A stretch of DNA of 64,000 nt, taken from the NCBI RefSeq assembly GCF_052857255.1, contig NC_135505.1, forward strand, positions 24,224,269-24,288,268, read 5' to 3'. Shown piece by piece: positions 1-11,349 of the stretch. This stretch comes from Amblyomma americanum (Eukaryota > Arthropoda > Arachnida > Ixodida > Ixodidae). A program made the position numbers and the translations under genes. Positions within the stretch are counted from its first letter, which is position 1. Every line of letters begins with the position of its first letter. A model generated the notes under the pieces. The model ran no database searches. It saw only the letters and a list, made by a program, of their open reading frames with translations, and had not been told where the DNA came from.

Positions 1-1050
1 GTCCGCGGTATTAGGTAGGTAAAAAGTAGTTCATTGCAATAAATAAAGGTTAAATTTTTGGCTTCTGGCACAATGTTATATCGCGAAATTGAACTCATTA
101 AACATCGTAGCAGAGCCAAGGAATTTTACTTCTTTATTGCTATGCATTTCGCATTGCGCGCAAAGTGACCCTGTGCGAGACAGACGGGTGACATGGGCTG
201 GAAATGGTATAGCTCCACTTCAGCCGCTGGGGATCCTCTGGCACGAAGAATACACCCGCATACAAACTTTTCACAGACTCCCACCTGACTCGCAGCGTCC
301 CAGATTAGCGGCTCACGGCTCAGCCGTTGACACAGCGGAGTCATGCCCTGGAAAGCTACGTACGCGGGGCTTTCGATGCGTTCTTTGTGAAGTGAGAAGG
401 CAATAACAGCTGCTAGTCTTTTTTGCTGCTTCTCCTAGACGGCCACGACGTTGCATTTCCTCCTGCAGCCCTGTCGCGCCGAGCACTCTAGCTGTTTCGT
501 AATTTTTTGCTCAAGCGCAGCAGCGTTTTTATGCCGTTGCGGATCTGCGCTCAGAGCGTCGCTTCGTATTGGGTTAATGATTTGTCTCTAGAGCGAAGCG
601 GGCAAACAACCCGCCCTGGAAAGATCTGAACTTTTACTCATAACACGCAGACAAAATCAAGTCAATGAACATCACTATCCCTCTCACACTGGCTGGAAAG
701 CCCATCCCCACGTCTGCTTTTGTCGGCTCCTGGTAATATGCCTGCCATCAGCCGTCAGCCAAACCGTAAACGTCACTTAATCTCGCACTTACTTACTCAC
801 GTAGTCTTTATAACCATCGCCTCTCTGAGGCACACCAGCCGCTTTTCGCTAGCGGCGGCTCTGAACAGGCCTTTTTTGCTCCTTGAAAGCCCTCCTCAAC
901 CTACGCAAGGACAGACAGATCATCCGCAACTCCAGTTAAACGGCTGGAGCGTGGGCACTCTCCTACACCCTCTACGACCCATGTTCCAGACCCACTGAAA
1001 TTTATCATCTACCCTCTCCCTCCCATCTCACCCCCCCACACACGCACACG
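1..1050. other. No gene recognised
   Basis: No exon, transposon domain or RNA gene could be recognised here. The short open frames have no family resemblance and no splice or start context that I can defend. Decayed repeat sequence is possible. Confidence 0.4.
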
Positions 1051-1273
<223 letters not shown>

Positions 1274-1339
1274 ACGAACAGACCGAGCTGCAAGCATATT
1301 AGACTTTTCACACCGCCTCACGGTAAGTAAACACGGGTA

Positions 1340-3890
1340 CTACGGTGAGTTGAGTTGAGTGGTTGTAAACTACCGGTGGGATTAGCCTTGCAGTTGCTGC
1401 CGGCAATTGCTCCACCGTAGCGGCACTTAAATAGAAATCACAGAAACACTGCCCGCAAAAACCCAAATAGACACTCCTGAGGTCACCATGTGGAGGCCGA
1501 ATCCGTGTACTGCAGGTAAAGTAGAAGAAGGCGAGAAGCCTCCCTTCTACTCGACTGGCTCCCGCACGGGAAAACAATGTCCTGAAGAGAACTGTGAGGA
1601 ACTCTTGCCACACACACCACACGTTGAACACAATGGCGACAACGCTAGGCCAGTCTTATACATCCACGCCGGCGTACGAGCAGAATCCGTGCGAACGCGG
1701 TGCAGCAAAGTGTCTTGGTACCTTTTGAGACCCTTGGTCACACATGGCTGATGAGGAGAGCTCCACAAAGAACTGAAGTGGCACAACACCACATCTCTGA
1801 ACGTTTGCTTGACTTCATGAGGGACTCCATGTACTGGAATCCCGGAGAGAGCTGTATGGGCGAGGTTGTCTGCTATCTCGTTGCCTAAGACAGATATGTG
1901 CGAGGGCACCCATTGAAAACGTATAGAGAGGCCTTTGCTATGTAGATTCTGCACAAAAGGTAGGGATCTAAGACTCAAGGCACCAGTGGGGAACCCGTAC
2001 TCTAACCTTTGAAGGGCAGATTTTGAATCCGTAATTATGACAGTAGGTTGAGGCGTACAACACCGTAGCTTCTTTAGAGCTGCCTCAATGGCAACGCTTT
2101 CGGCCATTGTGGAGGACACGACTTTAGTAAAACGAACAGACCAATCATACTTCAAAGACGGAATATGAAAAGCAGCTGCACTAGATCCTCTGAACTTGTC
2201 CACATAGGCATCTGTAAAAATTTGAAGCTGACTGGCATATCCTCAAGATGTTCCAGTACGAGCGAACGCATTGCCGCTAAAGGAGAATTCCGCTTAGCGC
2301 GAACGTAAGGAATTGTCAAGGAACAATCGAGGCTCGGGAAGGACCAAGGTGGCTTCAACGTCTTAGGTCGATCTCGAAGGTCGAGACCCAGAGAACGAAG
2401 AGTATTTAAAGCTAAGTACGCCCGGGACTCAGATCTCTTTTGAAGGCGCTGTAGAAGCGCTCTCCCGGCAACAGTCTCTCTGAAGCGGCCAATTTGCAGC
2501 AAAAGTCATTGTGAAGCGGCTAGCCGAAGAGGTTTCGATTGAGACTCATACAGTACTGCATTGTTTGGGGCAGCCGCCGAGAGCCCTCCTTAGTCCCATT
2601 CTGTGCAAAACCTCAAGGCGTTCTAGCTGCGATACCGAGGGGGAAATTAAAGGGAGCTGGTACATTATGCGACTTGTCACCAGGGCATCGTGAAGCCTGA
2701 TCATTGAAGCAGGATCGTTTCCCCATTGCTCACTAGCAACTCTACGAAGCACATTGAGACGCGAAGATAGTGAAGCCACAATCGAGTCCACAGCTCGTCG
2801 CCACTGTAGACGTGACTCAATAGTGACGCCCAAAAAACGTATGTGGTTAACCTGACGAAGGCAAGACTGATCATGGTCTATGCTTAGCCGCGCATACCGT
2901 CGTCCCCTACCTGGAAACAAGACGAAGCCAGATTTTTCCACCGAGAGAGTCAACCCAACACCTTGAAGGTAACTTTTAACTGAAAGCACGGCCTGTCGCG
3001 CTAATATAGCTAAGCGTTTGTGTTGATATCCGGTTAACCAAAGACAAATGACGTCTGCATATATCGACATATGGACATGCCTACAATGTTTTTGCACTTT
3101 TGCGGGAAGACCAGCCATGACAACATTAAAGAGCGTTGGGGACAGGACACTACCCTGAGGTACCCCTCGCGATACCGCCCTTTCGGAGCTCATTGCACTG
3201 CCTAACCGCACTCGAAATTTACGATCACTGAGAAATGAGTGAATGAATCGCAGAAGATAGCCCTGTACGCCTATGACCTGCAGACTATTCAGTATTGAGC
3301 TCTGGAGGACGCTATCATAAGCCTTTGATACTTCTAGGAAAATAGCTACTGTTGAAAGTCCAAAAGCACTCTGATGGTCAATGTGGCTTATCAAGTCCAG
3401 GACGCTGTCTAGCGCGCTTAAACCTGTGCGGAATCCAGTCATGCATGTTGGTAGTGCTCTTCTATCCTCAAGCCACCAAGACAAACGCTTACTTGCCATC
3501 TTCTCCATGAGCTTAGCCACACACGACGTCAGCGATGCAGGACGATACGAGGCCGCGTCTGTCATCTCTTTGCTGGCCTTCAGCAGTGGGACTACACAAG
3601 CCACCTTCCAGAAGGGGCTTGCGATTGAGATAGGTTAGGAGCATCTTCCGGTATTCCAGAGGCAGGTTCTGTAACATTTGATTGGTAATGCCGTCAGGAC
3701 CTGGTGCACAGCGACGCCGCAGGCTGCGGAGCGCTGTCTGTAGTTCTCGAAGTGTGAACGGGGCGTCCATAACAGACGGAGACGTAGCAGGCAGAGCGCA
3801 GGGATGAATGCCTGGTCTGGAATTTACAAATGCATCCGCAAATTCCTCTGCCAAGCACACGAGATGTTTCTGCACATACGACAAATGTGC
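1340..3890 (-). pseudogene. Decayed RNase H-bearing non-LTR retrotransposon (RT + RNase H)
   Basis: Minus-strand pol remnant read from about 3890 down to 1340. Visible in order: the RT N-terminal block (RRCAPGPDGI, about 3700), YRPASLTSC, the finger/palm block FLEVSKAYD (aspartate position now E), SRGVPQGSVLSP, and YADV where an active RT has YADD. Next come RNase H blocks with TDSKSAL and GNEIADNLA, then a short C-terminal cysteine cluster (CSTCGVCG). RNase H after RT points to the I/Jockey-type group. At least three frame breaks (near 3600, 2500 and 2200) and the lost YADD aspartate make it dead. The 5' half with the endonuclease is missing, as is usual after incomplete reverse transcription. 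The 3' end carries a short ACTCA-like repeat tail near 1345-1362. Confidence 0.85.
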
Positions 3891-4164
3891 CTAGTATGCC
3901 GTTCAAGACAGCCACAGCAACGGTACTGTATTAGGCGCACGGCTGTTCGAACGTGCTAAAACCCTTTATTGTCACTGGTGATGACGAAGGCCTGCAGTCA
4001 GGAAACCAGAGTAGGGTTACAAAAGAAAACCTATATTGGGCTTACTTGCACCCGCAAAGAAATTGACATCTGGGCCGCGGCGATGGAAGGAAACTTTCTC
4101 TGCTCTCTTAGGGGACCGGAATAGCGGCCGGTCTCTGCACCGCTCAACTTAAACCTGAGGAAGA
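3891..4164. other. No gene recognised
   Basis: A short spacer between the decayed LINE and the first Ruka SINE. No coding or repeat signature was identified. Confidence 0.4.
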
Positions 4165-4402
4165 GGCCGCCGCGGTGGCTAGTGCCTATGGCGCTCGGCT
4201 GCTGGCCCGAAAGACGCGGGTTCGATCCTGGCCGCGGCGGTTAAATTTCAATGAAGGCGAAATTCTAGAGGCCTGTGTATTGCGCGATGTCAGTACACGT
4301 TAAAAAACCCCAGATGGTCGAAATTTCCGGAGCCGTTCACTACGGCGTCCCTCATACCTGGAGTCGCTTTGGGACGTTAAACCCTCATAAACCTAAACCT
4401 GA
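4165..4402 (+). mobile_element. Ruka-like tRNA-derived SINE, copy 1
   Basis: The 5' part is tRNA-like, with an A-box region around GCGGTGGCTAGTG and a B box GGTTCGATCCT near 4209, so it would be transcribed by RNA polymerase III. The body has the blocks shared with the other copies in this window: GCGATGTCAGTACACGTTAA, TTTCCGGAGCC, ACGGCGTCCCTCAT and a CCTCATAAACC-type 3' end. The family matches what is known as Ruka in ixodid ticks, named from memory. Four further copies lie in the window. Confidence 0.85.
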
Positions 4403-4915
4403 CGAAGAACTTTTGAGATACAGGGCGTACGGTAATCACAACAATCTCGATCCACATAGAAACAGTTGTGCGTGGTTGCGGCCATTCGAGTTAAATCTAG
4501 TCCCATCTCACATCACAGAGCGATAAAGCCGAGAGCCGACGGGTATGAGAATCAACAATACAGAACTTTGCGGCTTTATTCCCTTCTTACAGAAGCATAA
4601 GGCCGATGCTTGATGAAAAGACAAGAGATCAACAATAAACTCGCATAACTGAAGGTACAGCCGCTGCAAGCAAAAACATTTGTAAACAATGCAGAACACT
4701 TTTCTATTGCAGTCAAGGTTTATGCACATGACATGCACAACTTCTGAGCGTGCGCAGCGCTTCTTGGAGGCTGCGGCTCTGTCAGTACCACTTTGTAGGC
4801 AGGTTTTTCCGATTCGGCGAAGTTTGTTGTATGAGCCAAAGTAGCGACACAGAAGTTTTGTAGCGTAAGCTACACTGTGCTACGAGTCCAGCCTTTCGCG
4901 GTCGCCGGGAGAGGT
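4403..4915. other. No gene recognised
   Basis: No gene or classified repeat was recognised. It precedes the promoter-like GC-rich module at 4915-5190. Confidence 0.35.
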
Positions 4916-5190
4916 CAGTTGTGCGCATGCGCCGTTACCATGGCAACCGAAGAGGAGCAGCAGGTGCAGCGTGCTCTTTGCCATCGCCGTGGCCGCGCGC
5001 CCGCTCCATCATCGGAGACGCGCGTGACGTCACGCGGATGAGCAGTTGCGCGCATGCGCCGATACCATGGTAACCAGAGAGACCCCACAAGTGCGCTGCG
5101 CGCTTAGTCGCATCCTTGACGCACGCCGCTCGATCACCCGAAACGCGCGTCGCATGCGCAGCATTGCGTGCAAAAGGCGGAGATGTAATG
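4915..5190. promoter_or_regulatory. Duplicated promoter-like module: NRF1-like and RFX X-box sites
   Basis: Two units offset by exactly 127 bp each hold GCGCATGCGC (4923-4932 and 5050-5059) followed one base later by an X-box palindrome. The first X-box is GTTACCATGGCAAC (4934-4947) and the second is GATACCATGGTAAC (5061-5074). A CRE, TGACGTCA, lies at 5025-5032, and a third CGCATGCGCA lies at 5151-5160. GCGCATGCGC is the palindromic NRF1 site and GTTNCCATGGNAAC the RFX X-box. Both are known from TATA-less promoters. The block is CpG-rich compared with its surroundings. It could be a host promoter or the promoter of an unclassified repeat. Function is inferred from motifs only. Confidence 0.5.
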
Positions 5191-5304
5191 GGCTGCTCTA
5201 TCACGTTTGACATAGATGAAGAGAAGGAAAGTCCAGCCGCTGCTAAGCGGCGGTTTAGACAAGAGAAGATTAATCCAAAACTGAGACCGCTGCATGCTAC
5301 TTGA
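5188..5304 (+). CDS. Possible small ORF downstream of the NRF1/X-box module
   Basis: A 38-codon frame opens with ATG 28 bp after the last NRF1-like site. The peptide begins MGCSITFDIDEEKE, then becomes basic and Lys/Arg-rich, and ends at TGA. I do not recognise a family. The charged, low-complexity composition and the position right after a promoter-like block make it worth noting, but it may be the start of a longer spliced or decayed transposon protein, or chance. Confidence 0.2.
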   Translation: MGCSITFDIDEEKESPAAAKRRFRQEKINPKLRPLHAT

Positions 5305-5609
5305 CAGATCACCGGGGAGTCTTCGTTTCTGTCAAGTAAATGAATCAAAGATGTGTATAGCCAATGTCTCTCATTGCTAAACATACAGTGACCACAACAA
5401 GCTCAGCCACGGAAACGTACCTATCGCTACGAATATTTTGGCATAGCCGAGCTAAGCCGCTGCCAATTTTTTACTCTGCCCGTGGCCGCGAACACGCGTG
5501 GACACCCATACGCGGTTGCTTCGTTTGTATTCCTTTGAATAAGGATTTAGAGGGCGCTGTTTTTTCATTGTCATCAGCAGATTAATTCCATCTGCCGTGT
5601 GTTATATAT

Positions 5610-5822
5610 TGACACAGTGCATTCCGCATTTTCGCTTAGCGCTGACCTGAAGCACGAGCCGTCTCGAAGAAGAGGAAGCGGAGGTGTCAGCGATCTTGAG
5701 CCGATCCCCCAGTGTGGGTATGTGCCATCTTTTGATAGGCTAACTACAACAACAGCTGTGGTGCAGACGTTCGTCGGATCCTGCGTTCATGTGTTCAGTG
5801 ATCACCGCATTCACGCGTGACA
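5610..5822 (+). repeat. 5' LTR of Ty3 element 1 (213 bp)
   Basis: It starts TGACACAGTG and ends CGTGACA, matching the copy at 11071-11228. It contains a 55-bp segment (about 5701-5755) that the 3' LTR lacks; otherwise the two differ at only a few bases. ATAT immediately upstream is the target-site duplication. The primer-binding region starts within a few bases of its end with TTTTGGTGGAGC. Confidence 0.93.
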
Positions 5823-5850
5823 TTTTGGTGGAGCTTTGCTGGGTAGTGCA
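5823..5850 (+). promoter_or_regulatory. Candidate primer-binding site of Ty3 element 1
   Basis: The sequence directly after the 5' LTR reads TTTTGGTGGAGCTTTGCTGG. The second Ty3 element has a related TGGTGGAGGC a few bases after its own LTR, which supports a shared tRNA-primer site. The tRNA itself was not assigned. Confidence 0.5.
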
Positions 5851-5859
5851 CCCCATGCT

Positions 5860-7332
5860 CGGGACCCCTCCGAGAAGCCGGGACTCCAGCCCGCCTGACA
5901 CCTTGAGAGTCGAAGGACTGCAACCAGAGTTCGGGCCTCTGCAGTCTCGTCCGACCGCCAGGAAACTGACCTCAGCGCGACCATCAGTGCCCACAAACAC
6001 CTCCGTCAGCATGCCGGATGCCATCCGTTGCCGTCTATCGTGCTGCAGCAGCCACGCGAACCACCCACCTTTCAAGGTTTCCCAGGTGAGGACCCGGAGG
6101 ACTGGCTCGAGAAGTTCGAGCGCATAGCCCAATACAACAGGTAGGCTGACGACTCGAAGCTGCAGCACGTGTTTTTTTCACTGGAGCGTGCAGCTAGTAT
6201 TTGGTTTGAGAACCGAGAAGCCACAATAACAACATGGGGCTCCTTCAAGACTCAGTTTTTGCAGGCTTTTACCACCGTCCTCAGGAAAGAACGTTCCGAG
6301 CTGCTCCTCCAGACACGCGTCCAACTACCAAACGAGACCGTCCTCGTTTACTCCGAGGATATGGCGAAGCTCTTCCGCCGGGCTGATCCCAACATGTCCG
6401 AAGAGATGAAGCTGCGTTTTCTTATGAGGGGCATCAAGGAGCAGATCTTCGCAGGGTTAGCTCGAAGCCCGCCGAAAACAATCGCCGAATTTGTTTCCGA
6501 AGCCACTACGATGGCAAAGATGCTCGTCATGAGATACAGACAGTACGAGCGTCCGCCGTCGCTGATGTCTACCAGCGGTGTAGATGCTTCTAGCCACGAC
6601 ATCCTTCGGGAAACCATCCGGACCGTCGTACGCGAGGAACTTCAAAAGCTCTTTCCAGCCCCGGAGTGGCCGCAAGTTTCTTCCATTTCGGACATTATTC
6701 GTGAAGAGGTCCAACAGGCGCTCACGCCTCCAGCCCCTCTTCACCCGAACACAACACCCCAGATGATGACATACGCCGCAGCCGTTCGCCGTCCACCGCC
6801 GCCTCCAAGTCGGTGGTGGTGGTGGTGGTGGTAAAAACATTTATTAATTATAGAGAGAGGCGTTGGGGTCCGTGACCTGAAGGGTCACGCCCTTACAACC
6901 ACTAGGTGGGGATGCCTAGTCAGGCACCCCATTGGCGGTTGCCGCAGCCCGGGCACGCTGCGTTAAGGCCCTTTGGGCCCGGATACACCTGGCCACATTC
7001 ACCGCCAACCACACCCTTCTCAGGTTCTCCCTCGGAAGAGCGACGTCTGGCGTACCGCCGATTATCGCCCTCTGTGCTATCACTGCGGCGGGCCCGGTCA
7101 CGTCTACCGCAACTGTCGTTACCGACGTACGGGTCTGCAGGGATATCGTGTCGATGCGCCCCGACCGCAGCGTGGTCAATGGCCTCCAGAAATAAGCGAT
7201 TACCTGGCCGCGACACCCGAAGCACCACACTGCTATGCCAGGTCGCCGTCTCCACGTCGTTTCTCGTCTCCGCGAAGTTTTTCCGCCGACATTTCGCGTG
7301 GAAGGTCTCCTAGTCCCCGTCGGGAAAACTAG
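5860..7332 (+). pseudogene. gag of Ty3 element 1, interrupted
   Basis: Encodes a Ty3-type capsid/nucleocapsid protein. The capsid region includes EDPEDWLEKF, then FSLERAASIWFEN and FLMRGIKEQIF (about 6075-6450). A CCHC knuckle, CYHCGGPGHVYRNC, is near 7078-7119, followed by a basic Arg/Ser-rich tail. Damage: a frame change near 6060; a TAG codon at 6142-6144 where relatives have tryptophan (after QYNR); and an insertion of a LINE 3' end between about 6811 and 7005, which ends the upstream frame in a run of tryptophans from its (GGT)n tail. The knuckle resumes in a different frame. The product would package and condense element RNA, but this copy cannot make a full Gag. Confidence 0.88.
6811..7005 (-). 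mobile_element. 5'-truncated LINE 3' end inserted in gag of Ty3 element 1
   Basis: Read on the minus strand, it is a short C-terminal coding remnant (…ARAAATANGVPD, stop) followed by a 3' UTR, CTCTCTCTATAATTAATAAA, and an (ACC)n tail, which appears on the + strand as (GGT)n at 6812-6832. The position, inside an otherwise collinear gag, shows it is a secondary insertion. The right boundary is approximate and I could not read a clear target duplication. It resembles the 3' architecture of the intact LINE at 20.2-25.9 kb. Confidence 0.65.
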
Positions 7333-7364
7333 AAGCGGCTACCTTTGGGGGCAAGGTTGCTCAC

Positions 7365-10300
7365 ATGCGACATGTCCAAGATCCTTCACTGCTGCACAAA
7401 CATGACCGACCGCTTATACAACGCACCGACGATCACCAGACAGATAACACGCCTCGCCGCATCAATTCTTCGCCGCAACGAAACCGCCTGGTGCCGCACC
7501 GCAGCCGTGAGCGGATTCCGCGACGTTCCCGTACACCTACGACTACAACTGCTGATCTGAACATTTCAATCGACGGTACCGACGTCACCGCACTTCTGGA
7601 CACCGGCGCCGACTACTCGGTAATCAGTGGACCTTTTGCCGCGACTCTGAAAAAGGTGACCACACCTTGGACGGGCCCACAGCTTCGTACTGCCAGGGGT
7701 CATTTGATCACCCCAGCTGGCACGTGCACATCGCGATTAACCATCGAAGAGGACACGTACCTGGCCACCTTCGTCGTACTCGACCAGTGTTCCCGGGACG
7801 TAATCCTCGGAATGGATTTTTGACAGAAAATGGCGCGGTCATTGACCTTAAATCGAAGTCAAGGACGTTCTCCACCGAGAAGGCAATCCACCGTGCTTTC
7901 GGACATCCCGCGGCTCTTTCCATCCCTGATGACGTCACCATTCCGCCCCGTTCGAGCGTTGTGGTCTCTGTCGGCGCGAAGACGCTGCGAAAGTTTGAAG
8001 GTGTCGTCGAAAGCAAACCAATTATGCTTTTCGACCGCTGCCTTGCTGTCACCAGAGGGGTCGTTTACCTCGAAAACGGAGAAACCGAAGTGCTGCTTAC
8101 GAATTTTGGCAGTGAGCACCAACAACTTAGCCTTGGGACTACTGTGGCCGACGTTCATGGCATCGCCGACATTCGACGAGCACGCAGTCTTGCCATGGTG
8201 TCGTCAACAGAAGTTCACACCGGTGTTCCCGACTTCCAGTACAACAGTAACCCCGCACATTCGCCGCAGCAGAGAGGCCAAGTAGAAAATCTCCTCCTTC
8301 GCTACGGCGATACCTTTTCGACTTCTTCCCGCGTCGGCAGAACACACTTGGCCAAGCATCGGATAATTACAGATAACGCCACGCACCCTCTCAGACAGTC
8401 ACCTTACCGCGTGTCTTCCACGGAACGCGCCCCAATGAGCCGACAAGTTAAGGAGATGCTTCGAGACGACGTCATTCAGCCCTCTCGTAGTCCCTGGGCG
8501 GCACCTGTCGTCCTCGTGAAGAAAAAAGATGTTACACTGCGGTTTTGTGTGGACTACCGTCGCCTAAACAAAGTAACTAAAAAAGATGTTTATCCCCTTC
8601 CTCGAATCGACGATGCTCTCGATCGCCTCTGCTATGCAAAATATTTCTCACCCATGAACCTCAAATCAGGATATTGGCAAATCGAGGTAGATGAACGGGA
8701 CCGAGAAAAAACCGCATTTATTACTCCGGACGGGCTCTATGAGTTTAAGGCAATGCCATTTGGTTTGTGCTCTGCACCTGCGACGTTCCAACGGCTGATG
8801 GACACAGTTCTGGCAGACCTGAAGTGGCAGACATGCCTCGTCTACCTTGATGACGTTGTTGTGTTCGCCCCAACGTTCGAGGAGCACCTTCGGCGCTTTG
8901 AAGTTGTGCTGCAAGTCATAAAGGCTTCTGGGCTAAGGTTTAAAAATGAGAAATGCCGCTTTGCTTACACTGAGCTAAAGTTGTTGGGTCACGTCGTCAG
9001 TTGCGAGGAAGTTCGGCCGGACCCGGACAAAACCAAAGCTATTGCCAATTTCCCTCCACCGCAGGACCAAAAGGAAGTCCGCCGCTTTCTAGGATTATGT
9101 GCCTACTACCGTCGCTTTGTGAAAGATTTCGCTCAAATCGCCGAGCCCCTGACGCGTTTGACAAGGACAGCCACGCCTTTCACATGGGATGTCCCTCAAG
9201 CACAAGCATTTGAAACTCTTCAACGCCACCTGCAAGGACCTCCAGTTCTGGCTCACTTCGACGAAAACGCAGATACGGAGCTTCATACTGACGCAAGCAA
9301 CGCAGGCCTGGGTGCCGTTCTGGTTCAAATCCACAGCAGTCGAGAGCGAGTCACCGCTTACGCCAGCCGCTCATTTTCTCGCGCTTAAACTAAATACTCA
9401 GCAACTGAGAAAGAGTGTCTAGAGATCGTGTGGGCGACGCCGAAATTTCAACCCTACCGTTATCAAAAACGTTTTACTGTAGTTACGGACCATCATGCCT
9501 TGTATTGGCTTGCGACCCTCAAAGATCCATCAGCCCGCCTTGTCAGATGGAGTCTGCGCCTCCAAGAATACGACATGACAGTGGCGTACAAGTCCGGCCG
9601 GAAACACTAGGATGCCGATTGCCTCTCGCGTGCGCCCGTCGAATCCCCAACTGAGGACGGCAACTACGACGACGACATCACCTTAAATGCGATCAGTGCA
9701 ACGAGCCTTGCTGACAAACAATACGCCGACCCAGAACTTCGGGACCTCATTGAGTTTCTTAACGGGACCCGCCCGACTGTCCCGAAGGCTTTCAAGCGCT
9801 CGGTAGCATCTCTCTGCCTTTGCCATGGTGTCCTCGTAAAGAAAAAGAAAAATTTCCCCGCAAACAATCAGCAATACCTTATTGTTATATCGACGAGCCT
9901 AAGGGACGAAATCCTTCAAGCTTAACACGATGAACCGACTTCTGGACATTTTGGTGTAGCCGCACGCTTGCTAGAATCAAAGAGAAGTATTACTGGTCCC
10001 GCCTTCAGTCGGACGTTGCACACTACGTCAGAACGTGTCGAGGCTGTCAGCACCGCAAAGTGCCCTCAACAAAACCTGCTGGATTCTTGAAGCCTATAGC
10101 ACCACCATCGCGGCCTTTCCAGTAGATCGGGATGGACATGCTGGGCCCATTCTCTCTTTCTCATTCGGGAAACAAGTGGGTCATCGTGGCAACTGCCTAT
10201 CTGACCCGATACGCGGAAACATCAGCTCTGCCAAGTGCCACAGCCCTTGACGTAGCAAAATTTTTCATCCATCAGATCGTTTTGCGTCACGGTGCCCCGG

Positions 10301-10959
10301 AGACCCAAATCACCGACAGGGGCACAGCTTTCATGGCTGACCTCCTACAGCAGATTTTACTCCAGAGTCATACAGACCACCGAAGGACGACATCCTACCA
10401 TCCTCAGACAAACGGTTTAACGGAACGCTTAAACAAAACGCTAGGTGACATGCTCTCCATGTATGTCGACGTTCAGCACAAAACTTGGGACGAAGTGCTC
10501 CCATACGTCACCTTTGCATACAATACGGCCGTTCAGGAAACGACAAACATGCCACCGTTCCGTCTCGTTTACGGCCGCGACGTGACCACGATGCTAGACG
10601 CCATGTTACCGCATGTGGACGACATCGACCCGAATGCGGATCTTCACACCTTCCTGCACCTCGCTGAAGAGGCTCGTCAGCTAGCCAGGGTGAGGATTCT
10701 CGACCAACAATGCCGAGATGCCCAACACTATAACCTCCGACGCCGTGATGCTCGGTACTCATCAGGAGACCGTGTGTGGGTCTGGTTTCCCATTCGCCGA
10801 CGCGGACTTAACGAAAAGCTCCTCTGCCGGTATTTAGTCATCAGGCCACTTGGAGACCTGAACTATGAGGTCGTTCCTGACGGCTTTCAGAAGATTCGGC
10901 ACTCGCAGCACCCCGAGGTGGTACACGTTGTCTGCCTCAAGCCTTACTACGAGCGGTAG
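7365..10959 (+). pseudogene. pol of Ty3 element 1: protease, RT, RNase H, integrase
   Basis: The protease has the aspartyl motif LLDTGADYSVI (about 7594) and ends ILGMDF, where a T-run near 7815-7820 shifts the frame. RT follows with FCVDYRRLNK, MPFGLCSAPATFQ and YLDD at 8843-8854. RNase H has LHTDASNAGLGAVL (about 9280). Integrase shows the C-X2-C part of its zinc domain near 10030, the DDE core (MDMLGPF; ITDRGTAF near 10308; SYHPQTNGLTERLNKT) and a GPY/F-like module before the stop at 10959. Nonsense codons interrupt it at 9386-9388, at 9608-9610 (KH-stop-DAD), near 9922 and near 10123, and there is one further frame slip near 9960. All look like simple point mutations, so the sequence is a recently dead polyprotein gene. 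Confidence 0.93.
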
Positions 10960-11070
10960 CGCTAGAGCCGGACTTACGGCCGCACAACACGTGAACTTTC
11001 CTTGGTGAACTTTTTTTTTCAACACACCGGCTACGCATCGGGCCGATGCTCTTTTTTTTCCGGGGGCCAG

Positions 11071-11228
11071 TGACACAGTGCATTCCGCATTTTCGCTTAG
11101 CCCTGACCTGAAGCACGCGCCGTCTCGAAGAAGAGGAAGCGGAGGTGTCAGCGATCTTGAGCTGTGGTGCAGACGTTCGTCGGATCCTGCGTTCCTGTGT
11201 TCAGTGATCACCGCATTCACGCGTGACA
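11071..11228 (+). repeat. 3' LTR of Ty3 element 1 (158 bp)
   Basis: Same start and end as the 5' LTR but shorter by an internal 55 bp. Where the 5' copy reads GATCTTGAGCCGATCC, this one goes straight from GATCTTGAG to CTGTGGTGCAGACG. The target duplication ATAT follows. Confidence 0.93.
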
Positions 11229-11349
11229 ATATTTTATCGTTTCCTTGTTCCCTGGCACTGGATTATTCCCTTCATTGTATTCAGTGTGGCTATGGCGTAG
11301 ATTGTAACATCTTGCGTCATTGGGCTGTTAAAGATTTTGCTTGATCGCT

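Larger units (their letters stand above)
5610..11228 (+). mobile_element. Ty3-type LTR retrotransposon (element 1), nearly complete, inactivated
   Basis: The element is bounded by direct LTRs (5610-5822 and 11071-11228) that begin TGACAC and end TGACA. A 4-bp target duplication, ATAT, lies at 5606-5609 and 11229-11232. Internal order is a primer-binding region, gag with a CCHC knuckle, protease, RT, RNase H and integrase, which is the Ty3 (Metaviridae) order. A purine-rich stretch, CGGGGGCCAG, sits directly before the 3' LTR. Several nonsense codons, one homopolymer frameshift in pol, and an inserted LINE tail in gag (about 6811-7005) make it non-autonomous. The conserved LTRs and clear target duplication suggest a fairly recent insertion. 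No env-like frame follows integrase. Confidence 0.95.

Noticed and set aside
4935..5384. 149-codon minus-strand frame over the NRF1/X-box module
   Set aside because: CpG-rich DNA yields long chance frames; no domain and the frame runs through duplicated regulatory motifs.
6142..6144. Programmed readthrough of the gag TAG
   Set aside because: The stop replaces a conserved Trp inside capsid rather than lying at the gag-pol border, and further nonsense codons follow in pol; decay is simpler.
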